A stretch of DNA of 64,000 nucleotides, taken from positions 248,001 through 312,000 of the forward strand of contig RJMB01000003.1 of NCBI GenBank assembly GCA_003725585.1, given 5' to 3'. The DNA is from Halostreptopolyspora alba. GTDB lineage: Bacteria; Actinomycetota; Actinomycetes; Streptosporangiales; Streptosporangiaceae. The translations under genes and the position numbers were made by a program. How positions within the stretch are numbered: position 1 is the first letter of the stretch; every line of letters begins with the position of its first letter. This document shows positions 12,181 through 21,505 of the stretch, piece after piece. The notes beneath the pieces were generated by a model. It searched no databases and was not told where the DNA came from. It saw only the letters and a list, made by a program, of their open reading frames with translations.

Positions 12181-13575
12181 CTAGCCACCGCCTAACATCT
12201 GGCTCGGCAACCAGGTCACGAGACCGGGGAAGAGACACAGGATCACGATGGCCAGCGCGAGCACCCCGACGTAGGGCAACGCGCCCGTGAGGATGTGCTG
12301 CAGCGGGATCCTCGGCGCGATCCCCTGGACCACGTACAGGTTCAACCCCACGGGGGGCGTGATCAGGCCCATCTCCATGTTGAGGGTCATCACCACGCCG
12401 AACCAGACCGGGTCGAAACCGAGTTCGGTGACGATGGGGAAAAGCACCGGCATGGTGATCAGGATGATCGCCACGGGTGGGATGAAGAACCCGAGGACCA
12501 GGAAGATCGCGTTCATCGCCAGGAAGATGACCCACCGGTTGACGTCGAGCCCGGCGACGACCTCGGCGAGCTCCTGGGGCACCCCCAGGAAACTGAGCAC
12601 CTGGCCGAGCACCGCGGAGAACGCCACGATCATCAGGATCATGGTGCCGGTGCGGGTCGCCTCCAACCCGACGTCGCGGATCCGTCGCCAGCCCAGCGAC
12701 CGGTAGACGACGGCGACGAGCACGAACGCCGCCAGGGCTCCCACGGCCGCCGCCTCGCTGGGGGTGGCGATGCCCAGGTACATGGCGGCGAGCACGCACA
12801 CGATGAGCGCCAGGAACGGCAGCACCTTGCCGAGTTTGCGCACCCGGTCGCCCCACGAGTACCGCTCGGCCTCGGCGATCGGGCGGGGAGCCTCCTCGAC
12901 GCCCGAGGCGTCGTCGCCCCCGTTGCCCGCGCCGGCGGTGACCGGAACCACCGGGGCACCGGTGCGGGCGCGCTTCAGGGTCAGCGCGACGAAGATCCAC
13001 ACACAGAACAGCAGGGTGATCAGAACGCCGGGGCCGACGCCGCCGAGGAACAGCTGCCCGATCGACTGCTCGGTGGAGATGCCGTACAGGATCAGGGTGA
13101 CGCTGGGCGGGATGAGAATCCCGAGCGTGCCACCCGCCACGATCGCGCCCGTGGCGACGTCATTGGGGTAGCCGCGGCGCACCATCTCCGGGATCGCGAT
13201 CTTGCCGATCGCTGCGGAGGTGGCCGGGCTCGACCCGGTCAGCGCGGCGAACATGGCACAGGCCACCACGGCGCTCATCGCCAACCCGCCGCGTATCCGG
13301 CCGAGCCACATGTGCGCGGCTTCCAGCAGGTCCTCGCTGGCCTTCGAGCGGCCGAACACCGCTCCCATCAGGATGAACAGCGGGATGGCCAGCAACGCGA
13401 AGCTGTTGAGCGAGTCGAAGACGAAGTTGCCGAAGAAACCGAACTGTGCCGGTGTCAGGAACAGGACGACCGCCAGCAGGGCGGTGAGCCCGAGCGCGAA
13501 CGCCACCGGAACGCCCAGGGCCAGCAGCACCAGCAGGATGATGCCGACGATGGCCCCAACAGCCAGGCCGCTCAA
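12181..13575 (-). CDS. dctM: TRAP transporter large permease (DctM)
   Basis: This 464-residue inner-membrane protein has about 12 hydrophobic helices and the DctM family features (IPLFILMGAVFGRS, GGTLGILIPPSVTLI, LNMEMGLITPPVGLNLYV). It drives sodium-coupled uptake of an organic acid delivered by DctP. The start is a TTG at 13573-13575 that overlaps the dctQ TGA, with a GGAGGGAGGG ribosome site about 9 nt upstream; an upstream extension of the frame is low-complexity and non-membrane. A 40-residue hydrophilic loop near the middle is unusually acidic and proline/alanine-rich. Confidence 0.93.
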   Translation of the reverse strand: MSGLAVGAIVGIILLVLLALGVPVAFALGLTALLAVVLFLTPAQFGFFGNFVFDSLNSFALLAIPLFILMGAVFGRSKASEDLLEAAHMWLGRIRGGLAMSAVVACAMFAALTGSSPATSAAIGKIAIPEMVRRGYPNDVATGAIVAGGTLGILIPPSVTLILYGISTEQSIGQLFLGGVGPGVLITLLFCVWIFVALTLKRARTGAPVVPVTAGAGNGGDDASGVEEAPRPIAEAERYSWGDRVRKLGKVLPFLALIVCVLAAMYLGIATPSEAAAVGALAAFVLVAVVYRSLGWRRIRDVGLEATRTGTMILMIVAFSAVLGQVLSFLGVPQELAEVVAGLDVNRWVIFLAMNAIFLVLGFFIPPVAIILITMPVLFPIVTELGFDPVWFGVVMTLNMEMGLITPPVGLNLYVVQGIAPRIPLQHILTGALPYVGVLALAIVILCLFPGLVTWLPSQMLGGG

Positions 13576-14129
13576 TGCCCGGGCCCTCCCTCCACTGGTT
13601 CGTCGGGCTGGTCGGGCGCGGTGTCGCCCAGTTCGCCCTCGCGTAGCGCGCGGAACAGGCCGGCGACGACGCTCAGGTACTGCAGCCCGATCAGTGCCAT
13701 GCCCACCGGAAGAATCGCGTAGGGGTAGGCCAGTGGCGGGTTCCACGCCGTGCCCGACCGCGCGCCGGTCTCCACGGCCTCCCACCACATGAAGCCGCTG
13801 ATCCCGGCGATCGTGAGCACCAGGACGAGCCCCAGCGCAGCGGCGAGCAGCCGCGCCCCGATCTGGAGCCGCCCCGGCAGGTTCTTCACGACGAGGGTGA
13901 TGCGGACGTGGTCGCCGTGCCGTAGGCCGTATGCTCCACCGACGAAGGCGGCGAACATCAGTAGATAGATCGACAGCTCGGTCTGCCAGATCGTCGACGC
14001 GCCGAGCAGGTAGCGCAGCGCGACGCCGTAGCAGATCACCAGCATCGAGGTGATGATCAGAATGCCGCTGACGTACCCGGCCAACCCGGACAGCCAGTCG
14101 ACACCACGTAGGAAGCGGGATCTAGGCAC
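13572..14129 (-). CDS. dctQ: TRAP transporter small permease (DctQ)
   Basis: This 185-residue protein has four predicted membrane helices and the usual DctQ pattern (WQTELSIYLLMFAAFVGGAYGLRHGDHV). A GTG start at 14127-14129 follows AGAAGGAGAG; upstream in-frame sequence is antisense-like and rejected. It lies between dctP and dctM and completes a three-part TRAP system. The stop overlaps the dctM start. Confidence 0.92.
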   Translation of the reverse strand: MPRSRFLRGVDWLSGLAGYVSGILIITSMLVICYGVALRYLLGASTIWQTELSIYLLMFAAFVGGAYGLRHGDHVRITLVVKNLPGRLQIGARLLAAALGLVLVLTIAGISGFMWWEAVETGARSGTAWNPPLAYPYAILPVGMALIGLQYLSVVAGLFRALREGELGDTAPDQPDEPVEGGPGH

Positions 14130-14202
14130 TACTCTCCTTCTGACGCGCCGGGGCCACCGGGCCCCGGCGCAACGGCTCGCGTGAGGGAAGGGGAGAGAGG
14201 CC

Positions 14203-15267
14203 CTACTCGGCGGGGACGCTCTCGCCGAGTTCGAGGAGCTCCTCGCCGCCCTCGACCTCCTCACCGAAGCTCTCCCAGGCGGGCTGGGACGCTTCGCGCC
14301 ACTCGTCGAAGTCGGAGTCCGACATCTCGACGACCTCGACGCCGTTCTCCTCGAACTCCTCGTGCACCCGCTGGTCGTCCTCCTCCGAGGCGGTGTAGGC
14401 GAACTCCTGGAGGTCGGCCCCGACCTCGTCGACGGTCTCCTGCTGTTCCTCGGTGAGCTGGTCGTAGGACTCGGTGCCGATGATGAGCGGCTCGAACATG
14501 AACCAGAAGGTGTTGCCGCCCGCCGGCGAGGTGAAGGTCTCGACCTGCTCGTACAGCCGGTAGGAGCTGAACGAGGAGGTGGAGGTGATGGCGCTGTCGA
14601 GCGTCCCGGTCTGCAGCGCGTTGTAGATGTCCGAGGACGGCATGCTGGACAGGCCGAAGCCGACATCCTCCAGCATCTCCTCGACCTTGGGTCCGGCGGC
14701 CCGTGTCACGCTGCCGGAGGGCACGTCATCGGGAGTGCGGATGGGCTCATCGCCGGCGGTGCCGAGGGCCCCGGCGTTCCACACCCAGGTCAGGATGCGC
14801 ACACCGTTCTCCTCGGAGATCTCGGCGATGCGGTCACCGATCTCGCTGTCCTTCCAGTTCTGCGCCTGGGCGTGGTTGCGCACCATCGCCGGCATCAGGG
14901 TCATGCTGAACTCGGGGACGTCACCGGCGGCGTAGTCCAGGGGGTACACCGACATGTCGAGTGTCTGCTCGCGGATGGCGCTGTACTGCTCGGTCGGGTC
15001 CTCGATCAGGGAGTTGTTCGGGTGGAGCTCGACGGTGACGCTTCCGTCGGTGCGCTCCTCGACCTGCTCGGCGAAGCGTTCCGCGAGCACGGCTCGGAAG
15101 TCGCCCTCGCCGTCCTCGGCCGCGGGCCACTGGTGGGAGAGCCGCAGCGTCACCTCACCGTCGTCCGTGGGGCCGGACGCGAGCCCGCATCCGCTGAGCA
15201 GCGCGCCGCTCGCGAGTAGCGCGCCCGTACCCGTCAGGTAGCGCGAAAAGCGTTGTTGTCGCGTCAT
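14203..15267 (-). CDS. dctP: TRAP transporter substrate-binding lipoprotein (DctP)
   Basis: This 354-residue extracytoplasmic binding protein carries a signal peptide with lipobox LLSGC, so it is probably lipid-anchored. The mature part has the DctP pattern (VTLRLSHQWPA, then a GDEPIRTPDDVP region). ATG at 15265-15267 is preceded by GGAGAGGAG; a GTG ten codons earlier is less likely. The protein is highly acidic (many Glu/Asp), a trend seen in extracellular proteins of halotolerant bacteria. The ligand is unknown; carboxylates are usual for the family. Confidence 0.93.
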   Translation of the reverse strand: MTRQQRFSRYLTGTGALLASGALLSGCGLASGPTDDGEVTLRLSHQWPAAEDGEGDFRAVLAERFAEQVEERTDGSVTVELHPNNSLIEDPTEQYSAIREQTLDMSVYPLDYAAGDVPEFSMTLMPAMVRNHAQAQNWKDSEIGDRIAEISEENGVRILTWVWNAGALGTAGDEPIRTPDDVPSGSVTRAAGPKVEEMLEDVGFGLSSMPSSDIYNALQTGTLDSAITSTSSFSSYRLYEQVETFTSPAGGNTFWFMFEPLIIGTESYDQLTEEQQETVDEVGADLQEFAYTASEEDDQRVHEEFEENGVEVVEMSDSDFDEWREASQPAWESFGEEVEGGEELLELGESVPAE

Positions 15268-15694
15268 GCCGCGACTCCTCTCCGGGGGATTCCTCATTGG
15301 CTGTTGGGGGGTATTGAGCTGTCTGTGACGCGGCTCACCGCACCGTCCACGAGCGTTGATACAAGTACGTCACACCTGCACAGGTCAATATCAATCCGGG
15401 ACATACGGGGACACAGTGGAACGAGGAGCGGAAAATTTAACAATTCGTTACTTTACTGGTGCGTATCGTGTTCCCGGTGCGGGGTGTCCTGCGAGCCCCC
15501 GTGCGGGGTGGCCGCCGCCGTGGGGCGCCGCTTGTTCACTACTTGAAACCGGTGTTACTCGAAAGGTAAATAGAGAAAACAACTGGCACGACAGAACGGC
15601 GTGGACGGGTGGGCGGCATCGCGCTCGTCCCGCGGCGTTCCGTGGTCGCCAGCCCCGCCCGACCCCGACCCCCCAGCGGGCAGGAGCGAGAACC
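15268..15694. promoter_or_regulatory. divergent promoter region dctP / acyl-CoA synthetase
   Basis: No gene is seen in these 427 bp. The part at 15360-15460 is AT-rich and includes the palindrome TAAC-N5-GTTA at 15438-15450, a possible operator for the downstream synthetase. A longer frame running into the synthetase has no good ribosome site. Confidence 0.4.
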
Positions 15695-17611
15695 ATGGGA
15701 GCCCTGAAAGATCTCCGTAAAGCCAGGAAACGTGGCGACCTCGCCCAACGCGTTACCGTGGAGGTGGTCCGCGAAGGGGACACCGTGCGTGAGGCCCGGT
15801 TGTCCGCCCTCGCCCCGACATTGGAGTCCGGTACCCTCGCCGACATTCCCTTCGCCAACGCCCACGAGGCCCCTGACGACGTCGTGCTGCGCCGTAAGGT
15901 CGGCCGCGACTGGCACCCCGTCACCGCGGCGGACTTCGCCGGTGAGGTCGACGCCGTCGCCCGGGGACTCATCGCCGCCGGCGTGTCTCCCGGCGGCAGG
16001 GTCGCCCTGATGTCCCGCACCCGCTACGAGTGGACCCTGCTCGACTTCGCGATCTGGGCCGCTGGGGGACAGACCGTCCCCATCTATCCCACCTCCTCGG
16101 ATGACCAGGTCTCCTGGATCCTGCGCGACTCCGGCGCCGAGCTGCTCGTGGTGGAGACCGCGGACAACGCGCGTGTCGCCGCCGACGCCGTCGCCTCCCT
16201 GGACGAGCCGGTGCCGACCTGGCAGCTCGACGACGGAGCCATCGAGGACCTCCGCCAACGCGGCGGCGAGATCAGCGAGTCGGAGGTGACCGACCGGCGA
16301 AAGGCGGCCACGCCCGCCGACATCGCCACCATCGTCTACACCTCGGGCACCACCGGCCGCCCCAAGGGCTGCGTGATCACGCACGGCAACCTGCACGCGC
16401 AGGCGGCCAACACGGTCGAGCTGCTGCATCCCGTCTTCGTCGAGGTCACCCGGCAGACAGCGGCCACGCTGCTCTTCCTGCCGTTGGCCCACATCCTCGG
16501 CCGGTCCATCCAGATCGCCTGCCTGCAGGCGCGTATCGTGCTCGGCCACTGCCCGAGTATCCAACCCGACGAGCTGCGTCCGGAGCTGGCCACGTTCAAA
16601 CCGACGTTCGTCGTCGGGGTGCCCTACCTGTTCGAACGCATCCACGACACGGCCCGCGCCACTGCCGAGCGGATGGGACGCGGCGCCTCCTTCGAGCGTG
16701 CCGACCGCGTCGCGGTGAGGGCCGGCGAAGCCAGGCTGGCGTGGTTCAACGGCGAGGGCCCACCGGGAGTGGGGCTGACCCTGGCCCGCGCGCTGTACGA
16801 CCTGCTCGTCTACCGCCGGGTCCGCCAGGCGCTCGGTGGCCGACTCCGTTACGCGATCAGCGGCGGCGCGCCGCTGACCAGGCATCTCAACCTGTTCTTT
16901 TTCGGTACCGGGATCGTGATCTACGAGGGGTACGGGCTCACCGAGACCACCTCCGCGGCAACCGTGGTCCCTCCGCTGGGGCCACGGCCAGGAACCGTTG
17001 GCCTGCCCGTCCCCGGAACGGCGGTGCGTATCGCCGACGACGGGGAGGTGCTCATCCGCGGCAACATCGTGTTCGACTCCTACTGGAACAACCCCGCCGC
17101 CACCACGGAGGTGCTGGACGACGGGTGGTTCGCCACCGGCGACCTGGGCCACCTCGACACCGACGGCTACCTCACCATCACCGGACGCAAGAAGGACGTC
17201 CTTGTGACCAGTGGCGGCAAGAACGTCTTGCCGAGCGTGCTGGAGGACCGACTGCGCAGCCGCCCTCCGATCGGCCAGTGCCTGGTGGTGGGAGACAATC
17301 GCCCCTACGTGGCGGCGCTGGTCACCCTGGAGCGCGACGCGGTCGAACACTGGCTGAGGGTACGCGACCGCCCCACCGACACCCCGATCTCACAGCTGGT
17401 GGAGGACCCCGACCTGCGGGCCGACATCCAGGAGTCGGTGGACTACGCCAACGAGGCGGTGTCACGGGCGGAGGCCATTCGGGAGTTCCGCGTTATCGAC
17501 GGTGAGTTCACCGAGGAGAACGGGCTGCTGACTCCCTCGATGAAAGTCAGACGCGCCGCGGTGGCCCGCTCCTACGCCGAGGAGATCGAGCGGCTGTACC
17601 AGGGAACCTAG
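15695..17611 (+). CDS. long-chain acyl-CoA synthetase, FadD15-like
   Basis: This 638-residue ANL-superfamily enzyme activates a fatty acid to acyl-CoA through an acyl-AMP. Motifs in order are the P-loop YTSGTTGRPKGC, GYGLTETTS (A5), GWFATGDLG (A7) and the hinge TGRKKDVLVTSGGKNV (A8/A10 region). The ATG at 15695 follows CAGGAGCGAGAACC. Length and the N-terminal LRKARKRGDLA segment match the FadD15-type long-chain subgroup. It stands alone, convergent to the xylanase across a perfect palindrome. Confidence 0.92.
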   Translation: MGALKDLRKARKRGDLAQRVTVEVVREGDTVREARLSALAPTLESGTLADIPFANAHEAPDDVVLRRKVGRDWHPVTAADFAGEVDAVARGLIAAGVSPGGRVALMSRTRYEWTLLDFAIWAAGGQTVPIYPTSSDDQVSWILRDSGAELLVVETADNARVAADAVASLDEPVPTWQLDDGAIEDLRQRGGEISESEVTDRRKAATPADIATIVYTSGTTGRPKGCVITHGNLHAQAANTVELLHPVFVEVTRQTAATLLFLPLAHILGRSIQIACLQARIVLGHCPSIQPDELRPELATFKPTFVVGVPYLFERIHDTARATAERMGRGASFERADRVAVRAGEARLAWFNGEGPPGVGLTLARALYDLLVYRRVRQALGGRLRYAISGGAPLTRHLNLFFFGTGIVIYEGYGLTETTSAATVVPPLGPRPGTVGLPVPGTAVRIADDGEVLIRGNIVFDSYWNNPAATTEVLDDGWFATGDLGHLDTDGYLTITGRKKDVLVTSGGKNVLPSVLEDRLRSRPPIGQCLVVGDNRPYVAALVTLERDAVEHWLRVRDRPTDTPISQLVEDPDLRADIQESVDYANEAVSRAEAIREFRVIDGEFTEENGLLTPSMKVRRAAVARSYAEEIERLYQGT

Positions 17612-17746
17612 GAGAGGTGGGAAACCAGCGTCACCCCGGTCGAGGCGCCGCGTTCCCGGAATTCCGGCGGGGTGCGAGGTCCCGAAGCCATGACCGCTCC
17701 GGTGGGGGCGCTGGCCCGAGTGCCGGCGAGCTCGGAGCAGGGTGTG

Positions 17747-17786
17747 CCCCTGTGGTGCGGCGGCGATCGCCGCCGCACCACAGGGG
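17747..17786. terminator. 40-bp perfect palindrome between convergent genes
   Basis: Two 20-bp arms meet without a loop (CCCCTGTGGTGCGGCGGCGA and its complement). It lies between the synthetase stop (17611) and the xylanase stop (17807). It probably acts as a strong bidirectional terminator or cruciform-forming site. Confidence 0.8.
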
Positions 17787-17806
17787 CGGTGTTTCGGTTC
17801 GGCGGG

Positions 17807-18814
17807 TCAGTTCGCGCTACAGGAGACGGTGGGCCAGGTCCAGTTGTCGTTGTGCTGGATGGTGACGCCCCAGTTGTTGCCGTTGCCGTTGGGTGTGGCG
17901 GTCAGCACCTGGGAGCTGGGCCAGTTGGCGTTGATGTTCCAGGTGGCGATGATCTCGGCGGGCTCCGGGACCTCCATCGTCACGGTCCAGTCGTCGGATC
18001 CGGACACCGAGACGTTGAGGTTGTACCGGTCGTCCCACTGCTCTCCCCCGGACAGGGTCGCGGTGCAACCGTCGTTACCTCCGCCGGGGTCACCGCCGGG
18101 GTCACCGCCGGAGGAGGAACCCACCGTTATGTTGGAGCTCCCGCTGCTTTCGTAACCCTCTGTCGCCATGATCATGTAATCATGGTTTCCCATGTTCATT
18201 CCGTTACTGGCCCATGCGTCGAAATGGTTGCCAGTGGTAATGGTTCCGCCTGTTCTTCTCGACTGCCGGACGCTCCAGTACTGGTCGAAGGTCGCGGTTC
18301 CCTCGATGGAGGGGGCGTCGACCCGCGTCGTACGGTAGATGTCGTAGGTGCCGCCATCGCTGGTGACCGTGCCCATGTAGTCACCCTCGGGCCGGTAGCT
18401 GCCCCAGTTGTCGACGATGTAGTACTCCACGAGCGGGTCTGTGGTCCACCCGTAGAGCGCCAGGTACGAGTTCCCGGAGGGGTTGAAGCTGCCCGAGTAG
18501 TCCACGGTCCTGCGCCCGCCGGTACTCCACCCCTTACCGACGACGAAGTTCCCGGTGTCGCTCCATGAGGTGCTGTAGTTGCCGCCGGGGCCCATTTCCA
18601 TGGCGACCGAGCCCCCGCCATCGGTCCAGAACGAGTAGAAGTACCCGTCATGGGTGCCGGTCTCGTTCTCGGTGATGGTCTGCTGGGCACTGGCCGTTCC
18701 GGGCTGTAACGCCGCGACCGTGACCAGGGCTACCGCGACGGTGCAGACACGGCCGACGAAACGTCTGGTGCGGCCGCTTTCGCGGCTCCTCGGGCGTGTG
18801 GGGGAGTCGTTCAT
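17807..18814 (-). CDS. secreted endo-1,4-beta-xylanase, GH11 with C-terminal CBM2
   Basis: This 335-residue secreted enzyme cleaves xylan. A twin-Arg-containing, Ala-rich signal peptide ends near AQPGTASA (about residue 43). The GH11 beta-jelly-roll spans about 45-230; the nucleophile Glu is in [11 protein letters not shown] and the acid/base Glu in [11 protein letters not shown] Gly/Pro/Asp linker leads to a CBM2 (about 245-335) with a Cys near each end and several Trp for cellulose/xylan binding. The start is at 18814 (MNDSPTRP). It is a single gene with a long AT-richer upstream region. Confidence 0.95.
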   Translation of the reverse strand: MNDSPTRPRSRESGRTRRFVGRVCTVAVALVTVAALQPGTASAQQTITENETGTHDGYFYSFWTDGGGSVAMEMGPGGNYSTSWSDTGNFVVGKGWSTGGRRTVDYSGSFNPSGNSYLALYGWTTDPLVEYYIVDNWGSYRPEGDYMGTVTSDGGTYDIYRTTRVDAPSIEGTATFDQYWSVRQSRRTGGTITTGNHFDAWASNGMNMGNHDYMIMATEGYESSGSSNITVGSSSGGDPGGDPGGGNDGCTATLSGGEQWDDRYNLNVSVSGSDDWTVTMEVPEPAEIIATWNINANWPSSQVLTATPNGNGNNWGVTIQHNDNWTWPTVSCSAN

Positions 18815-19589
18815 GTGCGTACTACCTCCTCGTGAGGGCTGGGTCAGGCAGCGCTGTACGAGTCGGCGGGGCTTTCGGCGGCCACGGGGACGGTCGCCGA
18901 GCCTGGGCGTCGTACAGCGCGGCGGGGTCGGATCGGGGGCTGTCGTGGGTCGATGGTCGAAACACCAGGTCGCGGTGTGTGACCTGATCTGACAGTGGGT
19001 GACCTCTGTCGATAACAGTGTTGGCTCGGTTTCGTTGGGATGTCAATAGTTTCACCAAAGATTGCGAAACCCATGTCTCGACCGGCACCCTTGAGGGGCC
19101 GTGTTTTCCCTGGCAATCGAGCTTTTCGGATGATCTGGTCGAGAGTGGCCATCGGATCTCGTGGAACAAAGATCAATATTGAGGGTTAGCAAGTCGAAAC
19201 TTTTCGATATGTTTTCGGGGTTGTTCGGTTCATCCCCCGATCCTCGACGGCCACACGGGAGCGCGAGACGCGGGATCTTCCCCGCGGGAACGCGCCGCCG
19301 GTGTCCTCGTCGGGAAAGGCCGAGGGCAGGCGCGACGTTTCGGGGAGTTCGGGAGCGCTCGGGACTGTCTCGCGTAACGCCCCCTCGGCCGGTGTCGTCA
19401 CACGTACCCCACCAGGAAGGGGTGAGGTGTCGGCGAACACGCTGGCCGGGCGCGCGGTGGTCACAGCCTCGCCGGACGGGCGAACGGAGGCGGTGGGCGC
19501 CTTCGGTCCCTGGTTCCACGTGCCCGAACCGCTAGGTTGGTGGGTCGCGGTCGTTACGCGATCGCGGGCGCAGAGAAAGGAGTGGTGAC
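18815..19589. promoter_or_regulatory. long upstream region of xylanase with TCGAAA-CT-TTTCGA palindrome
   Basis: No convincing gene lies in these 775 bp. The central part (19000-19230) is AT-richer. A 14-bp palindrome, TCGAAA-CT-TTTCGA, sits at 19194-19207, about 380 bp from the xylanase start. GAAA/TTTC dyads are known as regulator sites near xylanase genes in streptomycetes, but the distance makes the link uncertain. The right part leads to the VOC gene with an AGAAAGGAG ribosome site. Confidence 0.4.
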
Positions 19590-19970
19590 GTGTCCACCGT
19601 GAGTGTGCGCTACATCGTTGACGACATCGACGCGGCGATCGCGTTCTACACCCGCCGTTTCGGTTTTGAGGTGGAATTCCATCCCGGTCCCGGTTTCGCC
19701 GCGTTGTCTCGCGGGCCGCTTCGACTGCTGCTCAACACGCCGGGCGGTGGTGGCGGCGCCGGGCAGACGGACCCCGACGGCCGTGTACCGCATCCGGGCG
19801 GCTGGAACCGTGTGCAGTTCCAGGTGGACGATCTCGACGCGGAGGTGGCACGCCTGCGCGAGGCGGGGGCTCGGTTTCGCAACGAGGTCGTGGAGGGCCG
19901 CGGCGGCGCGCAGATCCTCGTTGAGGACCCCGCGGGCAACCCGGTCGAGCTGTTCGAGCCCAGGCGTTGA
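19590..19970 (+). CDS. VOC-family protein (glyoxalase/bleomycin-resistance fold)
   Basis: This 126-residue single-domain protein has the paired beta-alpha-beta-beta-beta modules of the VOC superfamily: YIVDDIDAAIAFYTRRFGF near the N-terminus and VQFQVDDLDAEVARLREAG plus VEDPAGNPVELFEP in the second half. The start is GTG at 19590 with AAAGGAG nearby. The substrate is not recognisable. It is convergent to the EEP-family gene. Confidence 0.88.
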   Translation: MSTVSVRYIVDDIDAAIAFYTRRFGFEVEFHPGPGFAALSRGPLRLLLNTPGGGGGAGQTDPDGRVPHPGGWNRVQFQVDDLDAEVARLREAGARFRNEVVEGRGGAQILVEDPAGNPVELFEPRR

Positions 19971-19979
19971 GGGGCGCGG

Positions 19980-19998
19980 ACCCCGGGCTCTCCGGGGT
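19980..19998. terminator. short hairpin between convergent VOC and EEP genes
   Basis: Seven-bp G/C-rich arms (ACCCCGG/CCGGGGT) surround a 5-nt loop in the 33-bp gap between two convergent stop codons. Confidence 0.5.
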
Positions 19999-20003
19999 GG
20001 GGA

Positions 20004-20927
20004 TCACATCCGCACGGTGGCGGTGATGAGGCGGTGGTCGGTGTGCTGGCGGCCCGGGGCCGGGATGTGCACCCGGTAGGTGTCGGGCACCAGCTCCACG
20101 AGCTCGTTACGCAGAATCCAGTCGATCACGAGTCCGCCCCCACGCTCGGCCCTGGTGTTGGTGGTGGGCACCAGCGTGTCGTGGGGGTCGGCACCGCGCT
20201 GGCGCCAGTCGTCCTCGGCCAGGGCGTACAGCCCGGGGCTGTTCTCCCGCGTACCGGTCGTCGGGTCCCAGGCGCCGATGAGGGTGTCCAGGGCGCGGGT
20301 GTCGGCGACCCAGGGGGCCCCCACACCACCGGGCTGGTGGGCCTTGCGGCGTAGCCTTTGGGGTGCCCTTTCCCCCACCCGCTGCCAGTCCTTGTCGGGC
20401 AGGTGGGGGCCGCTCGCGGTGGCGTTGAGATCACCGGCCACGATCGTGGGCACGTCCTGTCCCGTCTGGGCGGCGAGGACCTCGGCCTCGGCGAGGCGGC
20501 GCGTGCCCGAGGAGAAGTGGAAATGGTGCAGCCGCACCCGCAGGTCGGGTGGGTCACCGGGTCCTTTGTCGCCGCCCGCGAGAACGAGCTCGGCGGTGTT
20601 GCGGAGCGCGGTGTTGGAGCAGGAGTGCTCGTCGGCCCAGGCGAGCAGGCGCAGCCGGGCGGTGTCGTAGAGGAGGGCGGGCGGGTGGTCGCTGCGGTCG
20701 CACCAGCCGATCTCGATCCCGTAGTGCGTCCCGAACACGCGGGACAGGGTGAGCGCGGCGGCGTATTTGCCACGGCCCCAGTTGGCCCACCACCGCACCG
20801 CCTCGTTGACCATGATCAGGGCGGGAGGTTCGGATACGTCGGCGAGGACGTCGTCGAAACGGGTGAAGTCGAAGTCGCGCGACCATCCCTGCTGGATGTT
20901 CAGTAACGCTAGGGGGAGGGTCGTCAT
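20004..20927 (-). CDS. endonuclease/exonuclease/phosphatase (EEP) family protein
   Basis: This 307-residue protein has the EEP metal-dependent phosphoesterase pattern: LNIQQG near the N-terminus, the catalytic Glu in MVNEAVRWW, the Asp/Asn pair in VAGDLNATA (about residue 165), DWIL and the terminal TDHRLITATV with the catalytic His. It lacks a signal peptide. The substrate (DNA, sugar phosphate or lipid) cannot be deduced. The start at 20927 follows AGGAGAGGTGG. Confidence 0.85.
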   Translation of the reverse strand: MTTLPLALLNIQQGWSRDFDFTRFDDVLADVSEPPALIMVNEAVRWWANWGRGKYAAALTLSRVFGTHYGIEIGWCDRSDHPPALLYDTARLRLLAWADEHSCSNTALRNTAELVLAGGDKGPGDPPDLRVRLHHFHFSSGTRRLAEAEVLAAQTGQDVPTIVAGDLNATASGPHLPDKDWQRVGERAPQRLRRKAHQPGGVGAPWVADTRALDTLIGAWDPTTGTRENSPGLYALAEDDWRQRGADPHDTLVPTTNTRAERGGGLVIDWILRNELVELVPDTYRVHIPAPGRQHTDHRLITATVRM

Positions 20928-21505
20928 GGGCCACCTCTCCTGACTGGCTGGCCGGAGTCGTCACAGGGCGTCCGGGACTCCCGGCGCGGGCCGAACCCCC
21001 CGGAGCGGGGACGCCCTTGGGCGTTACCGTCCTCCTGGAAGTGTCGATGCGACCGGGTCTCCACGTCCATGGTCGGGGAGGCGCGCTCGGCGCGGCCACC
21101 TCCGGGGCGCGGGTGTCGACCATGCCCTGGTCCCGGACAGAGCAGTCGGGCTAGTCGCCGGGTTCGTCGAGCCGTAGCGTGGTCGCGCCATGCCCGGTCC
21201 CGCCCTCTCACCATCACCGTCGACGATCTCCTCAGTGAGGTCGAACCGCTGCCGTACCCGCGACGGTGGACGCCGTGCTGCTGGCCTACGGGGTGAGTTG
21301 GGACGATCCCATGGGTTGCCTGGCTCCCCTCCTTGGGCGCCTCCACGGAGTGTTGGCCAGCCGGGGCACCCGCCTGCTGACCTCCTCCAACGAGCGGAGT
21401 GCCCCGTTGTCCCCCAGGCAGTCGTAGCGAGTCCGAACCTGTCCGATACCTTGCCCGAAGGTCTATCCGGGGGGAATTTACGGAAACTTCATCCGGGAGT
21501 GATAT
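20928..21505. other. intergenic region with possible gene remnant
   Basis: These 578 bp lie between two divergent genes. One short stretch (about 21200-21265, plus strand) reads as a plausible protein N-terminus (LTITVDDLLSEVEPLPYPRR) and then goes out of frame; another frame continues with protein-like sequence to about 21425. This could be a decayed gene, but no homologue can be named. The last 80 bp hold the formyltransferase promoter and a CGGGAG ribosome site. Confidence 0.3.
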
